From: Flaccisagitta enflata
Lineage: Eukaryota > Chaetognatha > Sagittoidea > Aphragmophora
Length of the DNA stretch: 64,000 nucleotides
Assembly (NCBI GenBank): GCA_965153355.1
Contig: OZ231127.1
Location: forward strand, 76,694,001-76,758,000
Direction: 5' to 3'
A program made the translations under genes and the position numbers. The notes beneath the pieces were generated by a model, which had not been told where the DNA came from, ran no database searches, and saw nothing but the letters and a program-made list of their open reading frames with translations. This document shows positions 34,950 through 48,597 of the stretch, in pieces. Numbering within the stretch: position 1 is the first letter of the stretch; each line of letters opens with the position of its first letter.

Positions 34950-36618
34950 GACGATGACGACGACGAAAATATCAGGCAACGTAACCCAGAAACTTCGACA
35001 GCAACGGCAACGAAAATAACTTCGTCACCGCCAAACGCCGAAAACGCAGTCAAAAGCGAGAAAAACACACCGGAAGTTGGCGCAGCGCCAACACGAAGAA
35101 GGAAGACGCAAAAACACTCCAAAATGACGCAAACAGACGCAAAATGACTCGAAATGAAAGAAAGAAATGCGGGAATAATGACGGCGAAGTTACGAGAAAA
35201 AGAGAAGAGAAATAAATCGAGAAGAAAAAGTCAGAAGGAAGAAGAAATTCAGAGAAAATGAAGCTGCCGATGTTTGTCATTACTGCAAAGCCATATCAAA
35301 GTCGACGTTCTTCTAAAGGGCTCGATAGTAGATTTCAGGTCATTTTAATGATGGTCAAAGATGATGATGATTGTCTTGGTTATCGTCAATGATAGATGTA
35401 AGTAAATGATCACTAATCATTTTGTTGGCTTTCCTAATTTTCGTCTTTGTCTTTGTCTTGGTCTTTTTTGTCGTAACTTCCATTGTCTCCTTCATCATCA
35501 TCATCTCCATTATGACAATGAGCACAAATATGGTAAACCATATCTAAATAAATGTCTTTGCCGTCGTCATCGTCATCTCTGCTTTTGTTGCTGATTTCCA
35601 TTGTCAGACTCACTACATCTCGGGTAATGACAATCATGACAATCATGACATTCGTGCATGGGAAATTTCCATTGGAAAACCAAATGCATCCAATTATTCT
35701 TTGGTTCTTAAGTACACCTTCATTCGCTCTTTCCATGGATAGGAACTATTCATCCATTGATCGATGGAATACAAGTCATTAACGACGAAATAATCCACGA
35801 ACAGGAAAGAGATTTTCAGATGGTAGACCCGAGATCGACCTAGATCGACCTAGATCGACCTAGATGTGCCAACGGAGAAGCCTAGATTAAGGTGGCGCTC
35901 TTTTCTTTACTTTTTTTCTTACTCACTGGTGGAAGGTTGCAGTTGCGGCTCAACCCATTTGAAATGGGAAGCCAATGGACGAAAATGGTTGCGCAACAAA
36001 ATCACTTTCACGTGACCAACATGAACCACATTCTTCCGCGGAGAATGCAGTCAATAAAGAGAGAGATAAAAAGAGAGAGAGAGAAAGAAACTCTTTACTA
36101 TTTCCGGATGCCTTGATTACTAGTTGCTGTTGTTATCTTCCCGTGTGATCAGAAGGAATGAGTGAAAAGTGAAAACATCAAAGGCGGTAATGATTACCTT
36201 AGGGTAAGGAGCCATTAAAGAATGCTGGCAATTTGATGCGTTAAATATGTTAGCCTGCATTAATTGCCACAAAAAGTGAAAAAAAACAAGAGATATGCAT
36301 CTTTATCGGCGAACGATACGGAAAGCAAAAGGGTGAAAACCGAGTGACGAATTGACGAGGCTCTATAACCGGGTGGCGAATTTGATGATAGATCTGGGTG
36401 ACAAATTTGATGACAGATCTGGGTGAGTGACGAATTGAAGCTAAGAAGCAAATCAAGAGATATCACCTCGTAATTTTCTCTCGGCTTCCATTTTCACCTG
36501 GGTGAAGAACGGCAGAGAGAGCCGGCGCAAAAAACGATGAAAAAACCGGCAGAGGAAACCGGAAGTTGTGTTAAATGACGCGTAAACAAGAGTGGATTCC
36601 TTCGTGGAGAAGAACATC
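34950..36618. other. No gene recognised
   Basis: Includes an AAATGACGCAAACAGACGC short repeat (35095-35150), a triple GATCGACCTA repeat at 35833-35863 and a GGTGACAAATTTGATGA direct duplication (36371-36425). No gene could be supported. Confidence 0.35.
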
Positions 36619-37280
36619 GTGATGAGCAAAAAAGAATGGCATTGATGGTGGTAACATGGTGGAGAGGGATGGTGCATGAGGGTTGTAGGGTTGTAGGATT
36701 GTGATGAGCGAAAAAGAATGGCATTGATGGTGGTAACATGGTGGAGAGGGATGGTGCATGAGGGTTGTAGGGTTGTAGGATTGTGATGAGCAAAAAAGAA
36801 TGGCATTGATGGTGGTAACTTGATGGAGAGGGATGGTGCATGAGGGTTGTAGGGTTGTAGGATTGTGATGAGCGAAAAAGAATGGCATTGATGGTGGTAA
36901 CATGGTGGAGAGGGATGGTGCATGAGGGTTGTAGGGTTGTAGGATTGTGATGAGCAAAAAAGAATGGCATTGATGGTGGTAACTTGATGGAGAGGGATGG
37001 TGCATGAGGGTTGTAGGGTTGTAGGATTGTGATGAGCAAAAAAGAATGGCATTGATGGTGGTAACTTGATGGAGAGGGATGGTGCATGAGGGTTGTGGGG
37101 TTGTGATGAGCGGAAAAAGAACGGCATTGATGGTGGTAACTTGGTGGAGAGGGATGGTGCATGGCTTTAGGGCCTTTGGTTCATTGTGATAAGCGAAAAA
37201 CGATGGCATTAATGATAGTAATATGGTGGAGACTGGAGAAAGATGGTGCATGATGGTTGTAGGGCGGTGGGTTCATCGAT
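36619..37280. repeat. 82-bp minisatellite, about 6 full units plus decayed units
   Basis: Units begin GTGATGAGC(A/G)AAAAAGAATGG at 36619, 36701, 36783, 36865, 36947 and 37029. They are 82 bp and nearly identical. Shortened, diverged units follow to about 37280. Long His/Pro/Ser frames on the minus strand are produced by the repeat. Confidence 0.9.
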
Positions 37281-37780
37281 TGAGGTTTCAATGAGATGAA
37301 GGAATGGCGAGTAGAGAATAGTGGTTGAAGGATGGTGATGGGGCAAGAGTTAGGGGATGGTGGTTGAAGGATGGGTATAGTGGTGAGAGGATGGTGGAAA
37401 TGATGGTAATAAGTGAAATTTGGGGGGGGGGGATATGCAGCTAGTGGCAAATGGTAGTGAGATAAGACGGTATTGAGTGACGACTATTTGATTGGTGGTA
37501 GTGGTGTCAGCTGCGCCTGTTGTCCTCAGTGGCGGTGGTGGGGGAGTTCAGGGAGCGAGAGTGGTGTCAGCAACATTCAGGTTGGTGGTGTCATTTTGAG
37601 GTTGACGGTGATGTTGTCTTTAGTCACGGGGGTGGCGGTGTTTAGCTGGGGGTGCAAGAAAGATGTCAGTAAGAGAGGGGGTCATATGGTTGGTAGTGTC
37701 GGTGGTGGTGGTGATCAGTGGCGGTAGGGTGCCGTGGTGGTGGAGTTCCGGGTGCGGGAGAGATGTCATCGGCGTGAGCT
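37281..37780. repeat. GGTGGTG-rich sequence with degenerate about 110-bp repeats
   Basis: Three related blocks share GTGGCGGTGG, GGGTGCG(G/A)GAGAGATGTCA-type segments, at about 37520-37570, 37620-37670 and 37715-37770. Confidence 0.5.
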
Positions 37781-38089
37781 GCGTGAGCGGCAACATTTGA
37801 ATCGGTTCCGATTCAAGATTCGTTCGCAATCGAAGAAACTCAGCCACAGAAAAAAAAAAGAAGAAGAGGAAACGAAGTTGAACTCATACAAATGTCCTGA
37901 TTACTCTCTCCAGGCAATGTTTCTTCGCAAGGAGAGAGAGAGAGAGAGAGAGCAATGGGAGAAAGACAGAAAGAAGAGGGTCGTTGAAAAAAGAGATTTA
38001 AAGCGAGAGGAAGACAATCAAGATTCCGCCACATTTTAAAGACAACCGGAAACGAAAAATCCAAACTCATTCTTTCTCAAATTTGCTCT

Positions 38090-39180
<1,091 letters not shown>

Positions 39181-39331
39181 GTCATTCCCCTCCATCTTTA
39201 TTCTCCCATCACAAACGGCGAAAGACATAACTTGTTGAAAGTGGAGCAGGTAAAAACGCATCGGAATTCGGAAGTGCTTACAAAACGGAAACGCCCAACA
39301 ATATGTCACTTGTCGCAAACCGAATGTGAAG

Positions 39332-39610
<279 letters not shown>

Positions 39611-40739
39611 CATAGAAAAACGAGAGACAAAGACAAAGAAGTCGCATGAACGCGCACAAACATTTGCATCAGTTTGCATTTCTGATTTCCTGTATTCTGG
39701 CAATTTTGCCCCAGCTGCCGAATGGAAATGAATTAAACTAATTGAATGGAACTCATTTGAACTTTGTAGAAATGAATTTTCAGTCCGATTTCAAATTTGC
39801 ACTCAATTAGGCGTATGAAAAAAAAATTGCATTCGCAAAACTTTTTTTTTTCGTTTTTTTTTTTTTTTCTGACCTTTTTGCTGCCTGTCGAAGTCAAACG
39901 GTCATATTAAATTTGCCAACTAGAAAAGAAAATGAATCATAAAGCTTTGGACCTCAGGTCGTTGAAATTAGATGTTTTCTAACTCTATTTGCCTACAAGT
40001 TTCAAAGACCATAACATGCCGGAATAAGGAAGTTTGACAGTCGGTACATTGTCCACCGACCGATGAACGTTGTCAGCCCACACTAATCGGTGGATAATGT
40101 TCATGGCTATGTTCATCATTACTCTGGCCCAAATTAAAAAATGGCGGACGTCGTAATTTAACAAAAAATCCCGAAAAAGTCAAGAAACAAAAGTCAAGAC
40201 ATAGATTTGACACTACGAGCTTGACCTTTTGCTTCATGGTATAGAAAATAAATTTTCAACTTGGACAATCTAAGTGCGTGTCTTTTAGCCTCTCGTATTT
40301 GTTATTTAAGGAAAGTTTACAACATCTCTTTAAGTCGGTATGCTTCTCTATTTATCTGTGTCCATCTCGCTCTTTCTTTTTTCTTTAACCTTAAAGAATT
40401 AGTCTTGTTTGACCAGGTCAGGGAAATACCACACGTTCAATTTTCCTATGAACACGAAAAGTCAAGGACCGACAGTGACTGACTCGCGGGATGGTTCATC
40501 ATGCATCACCTGCAAAGATGCTCTCCCATAGTTGGTCGGGTGTTCAGTCCTTTAATCCTCATTTAAGGCACTTAAGAGCGGGAAAAAAATGATCTTGGTT
40601 GTCAGGAGAGAAACGCAATTGTGTCTCTCGTGGAAGAGAGACAGAAAAAAAGCTTGTCGTGTTTTTTTGTGACAATTGAAACTAATTTAAACGAAATCCT
40701 TTTCTGAACTGCAGTTTTAAATTGGGTCGCAATCGGAGA
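39611..40739. other. No gene recognised
   Basis: AT-rich unique sequence with short homopolymers (39821-39866). The frame at 40261-40482 has no recognisable domain. Confidence 0.3.
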
Positions 40740-41500
40740 ATGGGGAAAGCGGTGAGAGCGAGGTGGGGGTGGAGATGGAGGAGGAGGTGGAGGTGGAGAT
40801 GGAGATGGTGGAGGAGGTAGAGATGCTGGAGTAGGTGTAGGTGGAGATGGAGATGGGGTGGAGGACTGAAGGCGGAGGTGGGGGTGGAAATGGTGGAGGA
40901 GGTGGAGATGAGGGTGGAGGACTGAAGGTGGGGGAGGTGGGGGTGGAGAGGGTGGAGGAGGTGGAGGTGAAGATGAGGGTGGGGATGGTGATGGTAGATG
41001 TGATGTTTGCTACGATGGAGGGCACGGTGGAGATCATGGGTGTGGAGCTGCGGAAATGTGGGTGCGGTGGTGCAGGAGGAGAAGAATAAGAAGGAGAAGT
41101 AGAAGAAGAAGAATAAGGATGAGAAAGAATGAGAAAAAAAAAGGAAGAAGAAAAAGGAGAAGAAAACAAAGGAAAAAAAATAGGTCAAGAATAAAAAGAA
41201 GAAAAAGAAGAAGAAGAAGAAGAAGAAGAAGAAGAAGAAGAAGAAGAAGAAGAAAAAGAAGAAAAAGAAGAAAAAGATGAAAAAGAAGAAAAAGAAGAAG
41301 AAGAAGAAGAGGAAGAAGAAGAAGAAGAAAAAGAAGAAAAAGAACAAGAAAAAGAAAAAGAAGAAAAAGAAAAAGAAAAAGAAAAAGAAGAAAAAGAAGA
41401 AAATGAAGAAAACGAAGAAAACGAAGAAAACGAAGAAAACGAAGAAAAAGAAGAAAAAGAAGAAAACGAAGAAAAAGAAGAAAAAGAAAAAGAAGAAAAA
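40740..41500. repeat. GGAGGTGGAGAT minisatellite then (GAA)n array
   Basis: G-rich GGTGGAG/GGAGGTGGAGATGG units (40760-41050) grade into AGAAGAAG/GAAAAAG repeats to 41500. The G-rich half has repeated GG runs that could form quadruplexes. Confidence 0.85.
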
Positions 41501-41509
41501 GCACATTCA

Positions 41510-42124
41510 GTAGTTCCCCTTGTTTCTGCTGTAACGAAAGAGTAGCCAAGCAATCAAGCGTGATGATAGACACGAGAAGAGCTAGAGAGCAAAAAGTGAG
41601 ACACTAAAACGGTCATCTTTCTCCAATCGAAGGTCAGTTATCAACTTCACAATCTCTCCTTCGTTTCACATTCTTTTTGCTCCCTACAGTCCACACCCGC
41701 CCGCGACCAACCACAACCACCTCCACTATTGCCCTGCGTAACAATTGAAAAGATAAATTCTTTTGCCTTCTCAAGAGGAAACGATATCGTTTTGACAACG
41801 GCCAATGAGGAGGCGAAAGACAAAATAGACAGACCGACTGGTGGACAGACCGACAGACAGTGATTGACAGAGTCGGACCGACAGAGACGGACAAATAGGC
41901 AGTCAGATATGAGAATTAGGTAGACAGACAAACTGTTGACGGAGAGACAGAGACAGAGAGACAGACGGATAGAAAGATAGACAGACAGAGAAAAGACAGA
42001 GAGAGCCAGAGAAAAGACAGGAAGAGACAGTGATCATAGACGTGCCCGATGCGGTGTCACGCTTGCCCATCGTCCGCGGCACTCTGTGTAACAAGATGGC
42101 GTGAAACGTGACCAACGCTGCCAA

Positions 42125-42127
<3 letters not shown>
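41510..42127. other. No gene recognised
   Basis: Unique sequence followed by GACAGACC/GACAGAGA-rich sequence (41826-42030). Confidence 0.3.
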
Positions 42128-43150
<1,023 letters not shown>

Positions 43151-43404
43151 ACAGGGAGCGATAAATGGAAGATTTCTACCTGGTACTAATTATCGCGGCA
43201 GTTCTGCTTCAGTTCCAGTGGGTCGTGGAGCTTAGCCACAAAATGACCGGGGTATTGAATTGATAATTTTCATATCTCTAATAAGATGGCAGGAGAAGAA
43301 AGGTAAGAAAGTACGTCAAGAATAAATGCCGAATGCATAATTAAAAGGCATGCATAATCAAGCCATTCTTCACTCATTTACCCTTTTAACTATCTTTCTA
43401 TTCA

Positions 43405-43406
43405 CA

Positions 43407-43480
<74 letters not shown>
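43405..43480. repeat. (CT)n array
   Basis: CT dinucleotide repeat of about 38 units. Confidence 0.95.
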
Positions 43481-43485
<5 letters not shown>

Positions 43486-43922
43486 GAGAGACAGAGATAG
43501 ACTCCAAACGCAGTGTTAGGTTCGGTCTTCTTACAAGAGACTACGGTATAATAAGATCAAAGGAATCCGATCACTGAAATACTTCCACCCTTTTGAATAT
43601 GCATAATTGCGTTAAATCGTGTGCGTAAAAAAAATCATTTCGTGCGAAATTGATTAAATTAAAGAAATGCGGAAGGAGACCAGAAAAGAAAATAATGAAA
43701 GGGAAAAAAATATTGCGTGTGGAAGTATTAGGGTTAGGCTAAACAATTTTTTAAAATAAATCTTTAAAGATCTTTTTTAATCATTTTTTTAAAAAATTGA
43801 ACAATTCTTCTAAAGATTGAATAGAAGAATTCAACCAAGATTGGAGCTGCGATGGAAAAGAACTAATAAACAAATGAATGTAGGAATAAACGTTCAATTT
43901 GACGAATTAATGGACGAATGGA
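43481..43922. other. No exon recognised; probable intron of the minus-strand gene
   Basis: AT-rich sequence downstream (on the minus strand) of the splice donor at 44168. No second exon could be identified before the microsatellites. Confidence 0.3.
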
Positions 43923-44045
43923 CCAATGAATGAATGAATGAATAAATGAATGAATGAATGAATGAATGAATGAATGAATGAATGAATGAATGAATGAATG
44001 AATGAATGAACGAATGAATGAATGAATGGGTGAATGAATGAATGA
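43923..44045. repeat. (AATG)n array
   Basis: About 30 GAAT/AATG units lie within the putative intron of the minus-strand gene. Confidence 0.95.
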
Positions 44046-44168
44046 ACGAACAAAAGAGAACTATCATCATACCTAAACAACCACAAACCGTTTAGAAATG
44101 TTGTAATGATAGAAGAGAGAGTTTGAACTCAAAGAAGTTAGAAGAAGAATAAACGTAAATCAACTCAC

Positions 44169-44322
44169 CAGAGAGCGGTTCGAGCGAGTTTGCGTTGGCG
44201 TCGGTGACTTGGGGATCGACGGCGCGTTCCTTCGTCGACGCCGCCGACTTCCGGTCGAAACCGGAAGTGGGAGGCAAAGAATATTGCGCCATCGGAGGAC
44301 CAGGAGGAAGCAATTGACGAGG

Positions 44323-44418
<96 letters not shown>

Positions 44419-44985
44419 TTGTACATCGGGGGCAATAGGGGGTAATGGACGAGGGGGTGGGAGGGTCTGTGGTCGAGAAGATGCCGGAGAGACTTCGTTA
44501 CTCGTAATTGGGGAGATGATGGAGTTGTTTTTGTTGTTGTGGTTAGGGTTGCTGTCATTGACGTTGTCATTTTCACAGTCGTCGTTATTCATAGTGCCAG
44601 TTGAATCATTTGCCAAATCGGCTGATGTCGTCATCGTCATAGTTTCATTCGCGATCACTCCCTTGTCATAATTCGTCGTTGTCGTTGCAGTTTTTAAATT
44701 TGTCTCCACAATTTCATCATGTGTGACATTTAGAGATGTAATCTTCATTTCAATGTCGTCGGCGGGTTTTACCGGAAACTCACGATCTGCCGGAAATTCG
44801 TATTTTGCCGGCGATTTTTTCGTCGAGGAATCCAAAGCCGGAAGTTTCATCGTCCGAGAATCGTTGGCCGGAAGTTTGAAGCTTTCATTGGAGACGTTGA
44901 CGTCGGCGTAGATTGGGCAAATTACGGCCACAAAGACGAAGACGAAAAACATTGCCGTGAAAACGGTGCGAGACGAGTCTCGCAT
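44169..44985 (-). CDS. First coding exon of a secreted or membrane polyQ protein, unidentified
   Basis: The frame is open from 45102 to 44092. ATG at 44985 is preferred because it starts a textbook signal peptide: MRDSSRT, a hydrophobic core to VAVIC, and likely cleavage after PIYA, before DVNVS. A more upstream ATG (45102) would bury this as a signal anchor. The mature part is rich in Ser, Thr and Asn and has at least seven N-glycosylation sequons (NVS, NES, NDS, NVT, NET, NDS, NNS). It also has KLPA/SPA repeats, a Pro-rich stretch and about 33 glutamines (44319-44415). The exon ends at CTG-GTGAGTTG, a strong splice donor in phase 1; beyond it the frame only reads intron. The family is not recognised. 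Composition and signal peptide suggest an extracellular, glycosylated protein or the N-terminus of a receptor. Later exons lie below 44 kb and were not found. Confidence 0.65.
44319..44415 (-). repeat. (CAA)n polyQ tract within the secreted-protein exon
   Basis: The plus strand reads (TTG)n. On the coding strand about 32 CAA codons encode Gln and are followed by PRQLLPPGPP. Confidence 0.9.
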
Positions 44986-45102
44986 CAGGTTGAAATTGGC
45001 GAAGGAGTTGAATTGAAGGAAGGAGGAGCTGACAAATGAATCGTAAAGATGGATACGCCGTCGACATCGCCGATGGAGCGATGAAGCGCCGAGGGAGGAC
45101 AT

Positions 45103-45483
45103 TTTTACTGTTATGTGGCGTCAAGCAAAGCTGGTTTGTTCGGTTTTTCTTCTTGTGTGATTGTCTCTAGTTTTTAGACTTATTTCGGAGTGTTTTCTTC
45201 ATGATGCTTTGACGACCGAGGGGAGGTCAAGAAAGAGTGGAAGAATGCTCATAATATGGAGTGAGTTTTGCAGTCAAGGTAGACCATTGAAAGTTACCTA
45301 GAATGGAAGAAAAAAAATAAGGAATTAAAAGTTGGTTTCATGAAATGTATTATTCTGAGATATACTATGTGTACCCATTTGTGCCGCATTTAGTTATGCT
45401 AACTTTCGTAACAAGGATTCCCCCACCCACGCAAACTCAATTATTGCCCCCAAAGATAAGGTTACTCTTTTTTTTTTCTTTTC
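45103..45483. other. Upstream region of the minus-strand gene
   Basis: It should contain the promoter and 5' UTR of the secreted-protein gene. No clear TATA box or initiator could be assigned. Confidence 0.3.
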
Positions 45484-45643
45484 TTTTTAGTCGCGGACAC
45501 GCGACTCTACACCTTGCCGTGTCGGTCCGTCCGTCCGTTGGTCGGTCGGTCGGTCGGTCACATTTTTGAATTCCGAGCGGTTTTTGGATTACTGCTCCTG
45601 CCCATCCGTCCGCGACTGGACTACCGTGTAGCCGGCCTTGTTT
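45484..45643 (+). mobile_element. Family H element, copy A12
   Basis: TTTTT-AGTCGCG-GACA-CGCGACT is followed by CTACACCTTGCCGTGTCGG, GTCC and GGTC repeats and CACATTTTTGAATTCCGAGCGG. CTGCTCCTGCCCATCCG, CGCGACTGG and the terminal GCCGGCCTTGTTTA follow. Confidence 0.9.
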
Positions 45644-45777
45644 AATAAATAGTTAAATTGTAAGATAATTTGTGGTGAAACATCTCTTTTTACTAGTGCA
45701 GAAATTGTATCAAGACTTGAGAGCCTGACCTTGTCGGAGTCAGGGCCCTTAGAGGAACAACCCTAAGTGGCTGTGCA

Positions 45778-46557
45778 ATGGTGATTAAGGTGTTTGGGTG
45801 GTTTGAGGGGTGTCGGTGATGGTGATTTGGGGGTTTTGGGTGGTGGTTGGGTATATAACGCCTCTCGGATGCCCAAACCAGCCATAGTGTTGGTGATTTA
45901 GGTGTTTGGGTGGTTTGAGGGGTGTCGGTGATGGTGATTTGGGGGTTTTGGGTGGTGGTTGGGTATATAACGCCTCTCGGATGCCCAAACCAGCCATAGT
46001 GTTGGTGATTTAGGTGTTTGGGTGGTTTGAGGGGTGTCGGTGATGGTGATTTGGGGGTTTTGGGTGGTGGTTGGGTATATAACGCCTCTCGGATGCCCAA
46101 AGCAGCCATAGTGTTGGTGATTTAGGTGTTTGGGTGGTTTGAGGGGTGTCGGTGATGGTGATTTGGGGGTTTTGGGTGGTGGTTGGGTATATAACGCCTC
46201 TCGGATGCCCAAACCAGCCATAGTGTTGGTGATTTAGGTGTTTGGGTGGTTTGAGGGGTGTCGGTGATGGTGATTTGGGGGTTTTGGGTGGTGGTTGGGT
46301 ATATAACGCCTCTCGGATGCCCAAACCAGCCATAGTGTTGGTGATTTAGGTGTTTGGGTGGTTTGAGGGGTGTCGGTGATGGTGATTTGGGGGTTTTGGG
46401 TGGTGGTTGGGTATATAACGCCTCTCGGATGCCCAAACCAGCCATAGTGTTGGTGATTTAGGTGTTTGGGTGGTTTGAGGGGTGTCGGTGATGGTGATTT
46501 GGGGGGTTTGGGTGGTGGTTGGGTATATAACGCCTCTCGGATGCCCAAACCAGCCAT
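45778..46557. repeat. 112-bp tandem array, 7 near-identical units
   Basis: Units recur every 112 bp (for example at 45785, 45897, 46010, 46122, 46234, 46346, 46458). Each has a G-rich half (GGTGTTTGGGTGGTTTGAGG, GATTTGGGGGTTTTGGG), then GGGTATATAACGCC, then CTCGGATGCCCAAACCAGCC. Identity is almost complete, implying recent amplification or homogenisation. The 107-codon frames of the minus strand repeat in all units, are not a multiple of the 112-bp period, and are not genes. Confidence 0.95.
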
Positions 46558-46561
46558 AGTG

Positions 46562-46900
46562 TGGGGGGGGTCGGTATCAACCTACTTTGGAAATGCCAAT
46601 CGGACATATCACCAGACCATGCGCAATCACAAAACAACCTGAGAACTAGAAGGAAATGTTCATGAGATTCTATCATTTATAGTCGTGCCAACCCTACCTT
46701 TCCCATAGTAAAGTATAGGAGCTTCCTCTTCCTCTTCCTTCTCCCTATTCATTACAATGTAAATAAGGGGTGTGGCACGACTGTAAATGATATGGTGTGA
46801 CTCCTTTTTCCTTTCACATGTGTTTATATATCGTTTTTGTGCAAACTTTGGTCATATGTCCGACTGGCATTTCCAAAGTTCGTTGTTACCGACCCCCCCA
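46562..46900. mobile_element. Foldback element with nested inverted repeats
   Basis: The outer arms 46562-46609 and 46853-46900 are inverted copies (GGGGTCGGTA, CTTTGGAAATGCCA, TCGGACATAT). An inner pair, TCATTTATAGTCGTGCCA (46673-46690) and TGGCACGACTGTAAATGA (46772-46789), forms a second stem. The left arm abuts the last 112-bp unit. Non-coding. Confidence 0.75.
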
Positions 46901-46910
46901 CTGTGCAATA

Positions 46911-47321
46911 CTACACGAATTTAAAAAAAAGACGCACCTTTGTATTTGCTGATAAAACTGACTTAAAAAGCACAAAAAAAATTTTACAGAAAAAGTGATT
47001 TTGAAGATTTTCGAATTATCTTTCATTCTAGACCAATCTCAGATCTGTATCTTTAACGGTTTAGGAGCTAGAGCTCTTTAAAGTGAGACACCATTTTGCT
47101 GAATTGCATCTTTTTCAAAGGGACTGCAAAAACAAATTTGGCAACATTGTTACTCAAACTAATGCCATTTCCAAACGAAAAAAGATAGAGATACCTGATT
47201 GGCGCCAAATGAAAGAGTTTTTCAAGGGCTTCAAAATGGTCTAAGATTTTAGTTAGTTTTTGTGATTTTCAATGGGGCAATCAAACATTCAAAAGTGCGT
47301 CTTTTTTTTTAATTCGTGTAG
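46911..47321. mobile_element. MITE-like element, 411 bp
   Basis: Terminal inverted repeats CTACACGAATT...AATTCGTGTAG extend inward through the AAAAAAAAGACGCAC/GTGCGTCTTTTTTTT pair. TA occurs at both edges, consistent with a TA target. The interior shares GACCAATCT, ACGGTTTAG and CAAATGAAAGAG motifs with the elements at 3033 and 16511. No coding sequence. Confidence 0.75.
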
Positions 47322-47780
47322 TAGGATTACTCCGAGATCCTGCATTTGGTTTTACGGGGAGTAGGTTATCTGCATATGAAAGACTATGTTTACCATGGTT
47401 TTGTTTTTTTAGTAATGTTTTTTATTGATAAAGGATAGTTGTGAGGGGTCCGGATTAAGCAACATTGTGAGTTCCCAAGACTCTCATCCTTTGTTTTTAT
47501 CTATATTTTAATAAAGCAATGTTGTCACATGTCATATCAACTCATTCCTAGCAAAAAGTGTCTCAATCAAGACTCGTTGCCACTCTGAAGCTTGTCCTTT
47601 TATCAATTTTGAAAATGAAAGTTTTCATCCAAATCGGTCGATGTCAGGTGCTGCCAGGACGGAAAAACTCGTTAGACAGGTCGGGATCAAATCAAAATTT
47701 CTTGCCAACGTGTAGGTTCTTTGATCGATCGCCGCACCCAGACGCAACGCCCATTTTACCCGATGATTTTCTCCCGACTT
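47322..47780. other. No gene recognised
   Basis: A frame at 47558-47782 (74 codons) has mixed residues but no domain, splice support or homologue that I can name. Confidence 0.3.
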
Positions 47781-47980
47781 AAAACAAGGCTAGTTACACA
47801 GCCGATGCAACTTGCGGTGTAGTAGGGGTTGTCACGCTCAGAATTCCCCCTTCCGGCCAATCACGCGTCATCCAAATGATGGCATCCTGAACGGACATAC
47901 GGAACTAAATAACGGTAATACCCACCCGAGGACTGATTCTAATAGAGCTATAGAATCGCTTTGCCAAGCCACTTAAAAAG
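47781..47980 (-). mobile_element. Family H element, subfamily B, decayed copy B6
   Basis: It starts AAAACAAGGCTAGTTACACAGCC. The far end reads AATAGAGCTATAGAATCGC, then CACTTAAAAAG. This matches the two ends of subfamily B with extensive decay, and the hairpin is largely lost. Confidence 0.45.
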
Positions 47981-48241
47981 GTGATGGTTCAAAGTAAAGG
48001 ACGTTCTTTGGTTTATTTGATTACGCCAGGACATATGACAGAAAATTTATGAAGAAAAATGAAGTGTTTCACCATACTTTTTGCATTATTATCAGGACAA
48101 TAATAAAGCTGGAATGCTTTAAGTGGACAAATCGTCTCTAAGGACACTTGGTGCATACATTTTTATCATATTTTGACTTAAAATGTAATTTGAACTATGC
48201 GTTTCACATGAAAATAAGCATGAAAATGATGTTTGTTAGTG

Positions 48242-48556
48242 TATGCTCGAGTTAAGACTATGGGCAGTCAGTGCTAAGTAGAAGAAAACAAGAAGTTTTA
48301 TTCCAAATTTTCGCATAATATGCTATATGCATCATCAGGGAACAGAGAGAGAATGAGACAGAGAAACCTCTTCTTCTTATCCCTTCCTTATCTCTGGTTT
48401 CTCTGTCTCATTCTCTCTCTGTTCCCTGATGATGCATATAGCATATTATGCGAAAATTTGGAATAAAACTTCTTGTTTTCTTCTACTTAGCACTGACTGC
48501 CCATAGTCTTAACTCGAGCATAGATTATCACCGCAGTGCTTGCGATGTCTTTGAAA
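48242..48556. mobile_element. Perfect inverted repeat insertion (127-bp arms, 27-bp spacer)
   Basis: 48242-48368 and 48396-48522 are exact reverse complements by direct comparison, separated by a 27-bp pyrimidine-rich spacer. A 34-bp tail follows. The direct repeat ATGTTTGTTAGTG at 48229-48241 and 48557-48569 flanks the block and looks like a 13-bp target-site duplication. No coding sequence. The lack of arm divergence suggests a young insertion or active correction. Confidence 0.85.
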
Positions 48557-48597
48557 ATGTTTGTTAGTGAATTTCTGCTTACACTTTTTTCATTTTC

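Noticed and set aside
36453-37251. Three overlapping minus-strand frames of about 225 codons rich in His, Pro and Ser
   Set aside because: They translate the 82-bp minisatellite in successive phases. All phases are open and the sequence has no domain.
40682-41573. 274-codon Phe-rich frame followed by Pro/His/Thr-rich sequence
   Set aside because: It is a translation of the (GAA)n array and the GGAGGTGGAGAT minisatellite, and other phases are equally open.
45693-46557. Repeated 107-codon minus-strand frames, possible CRISPR-like array
   Set aside because: The 112-bp units are contiguous with no unique spacers, so this is a satellite. The frames shift phase between units and only reflect the repeat.
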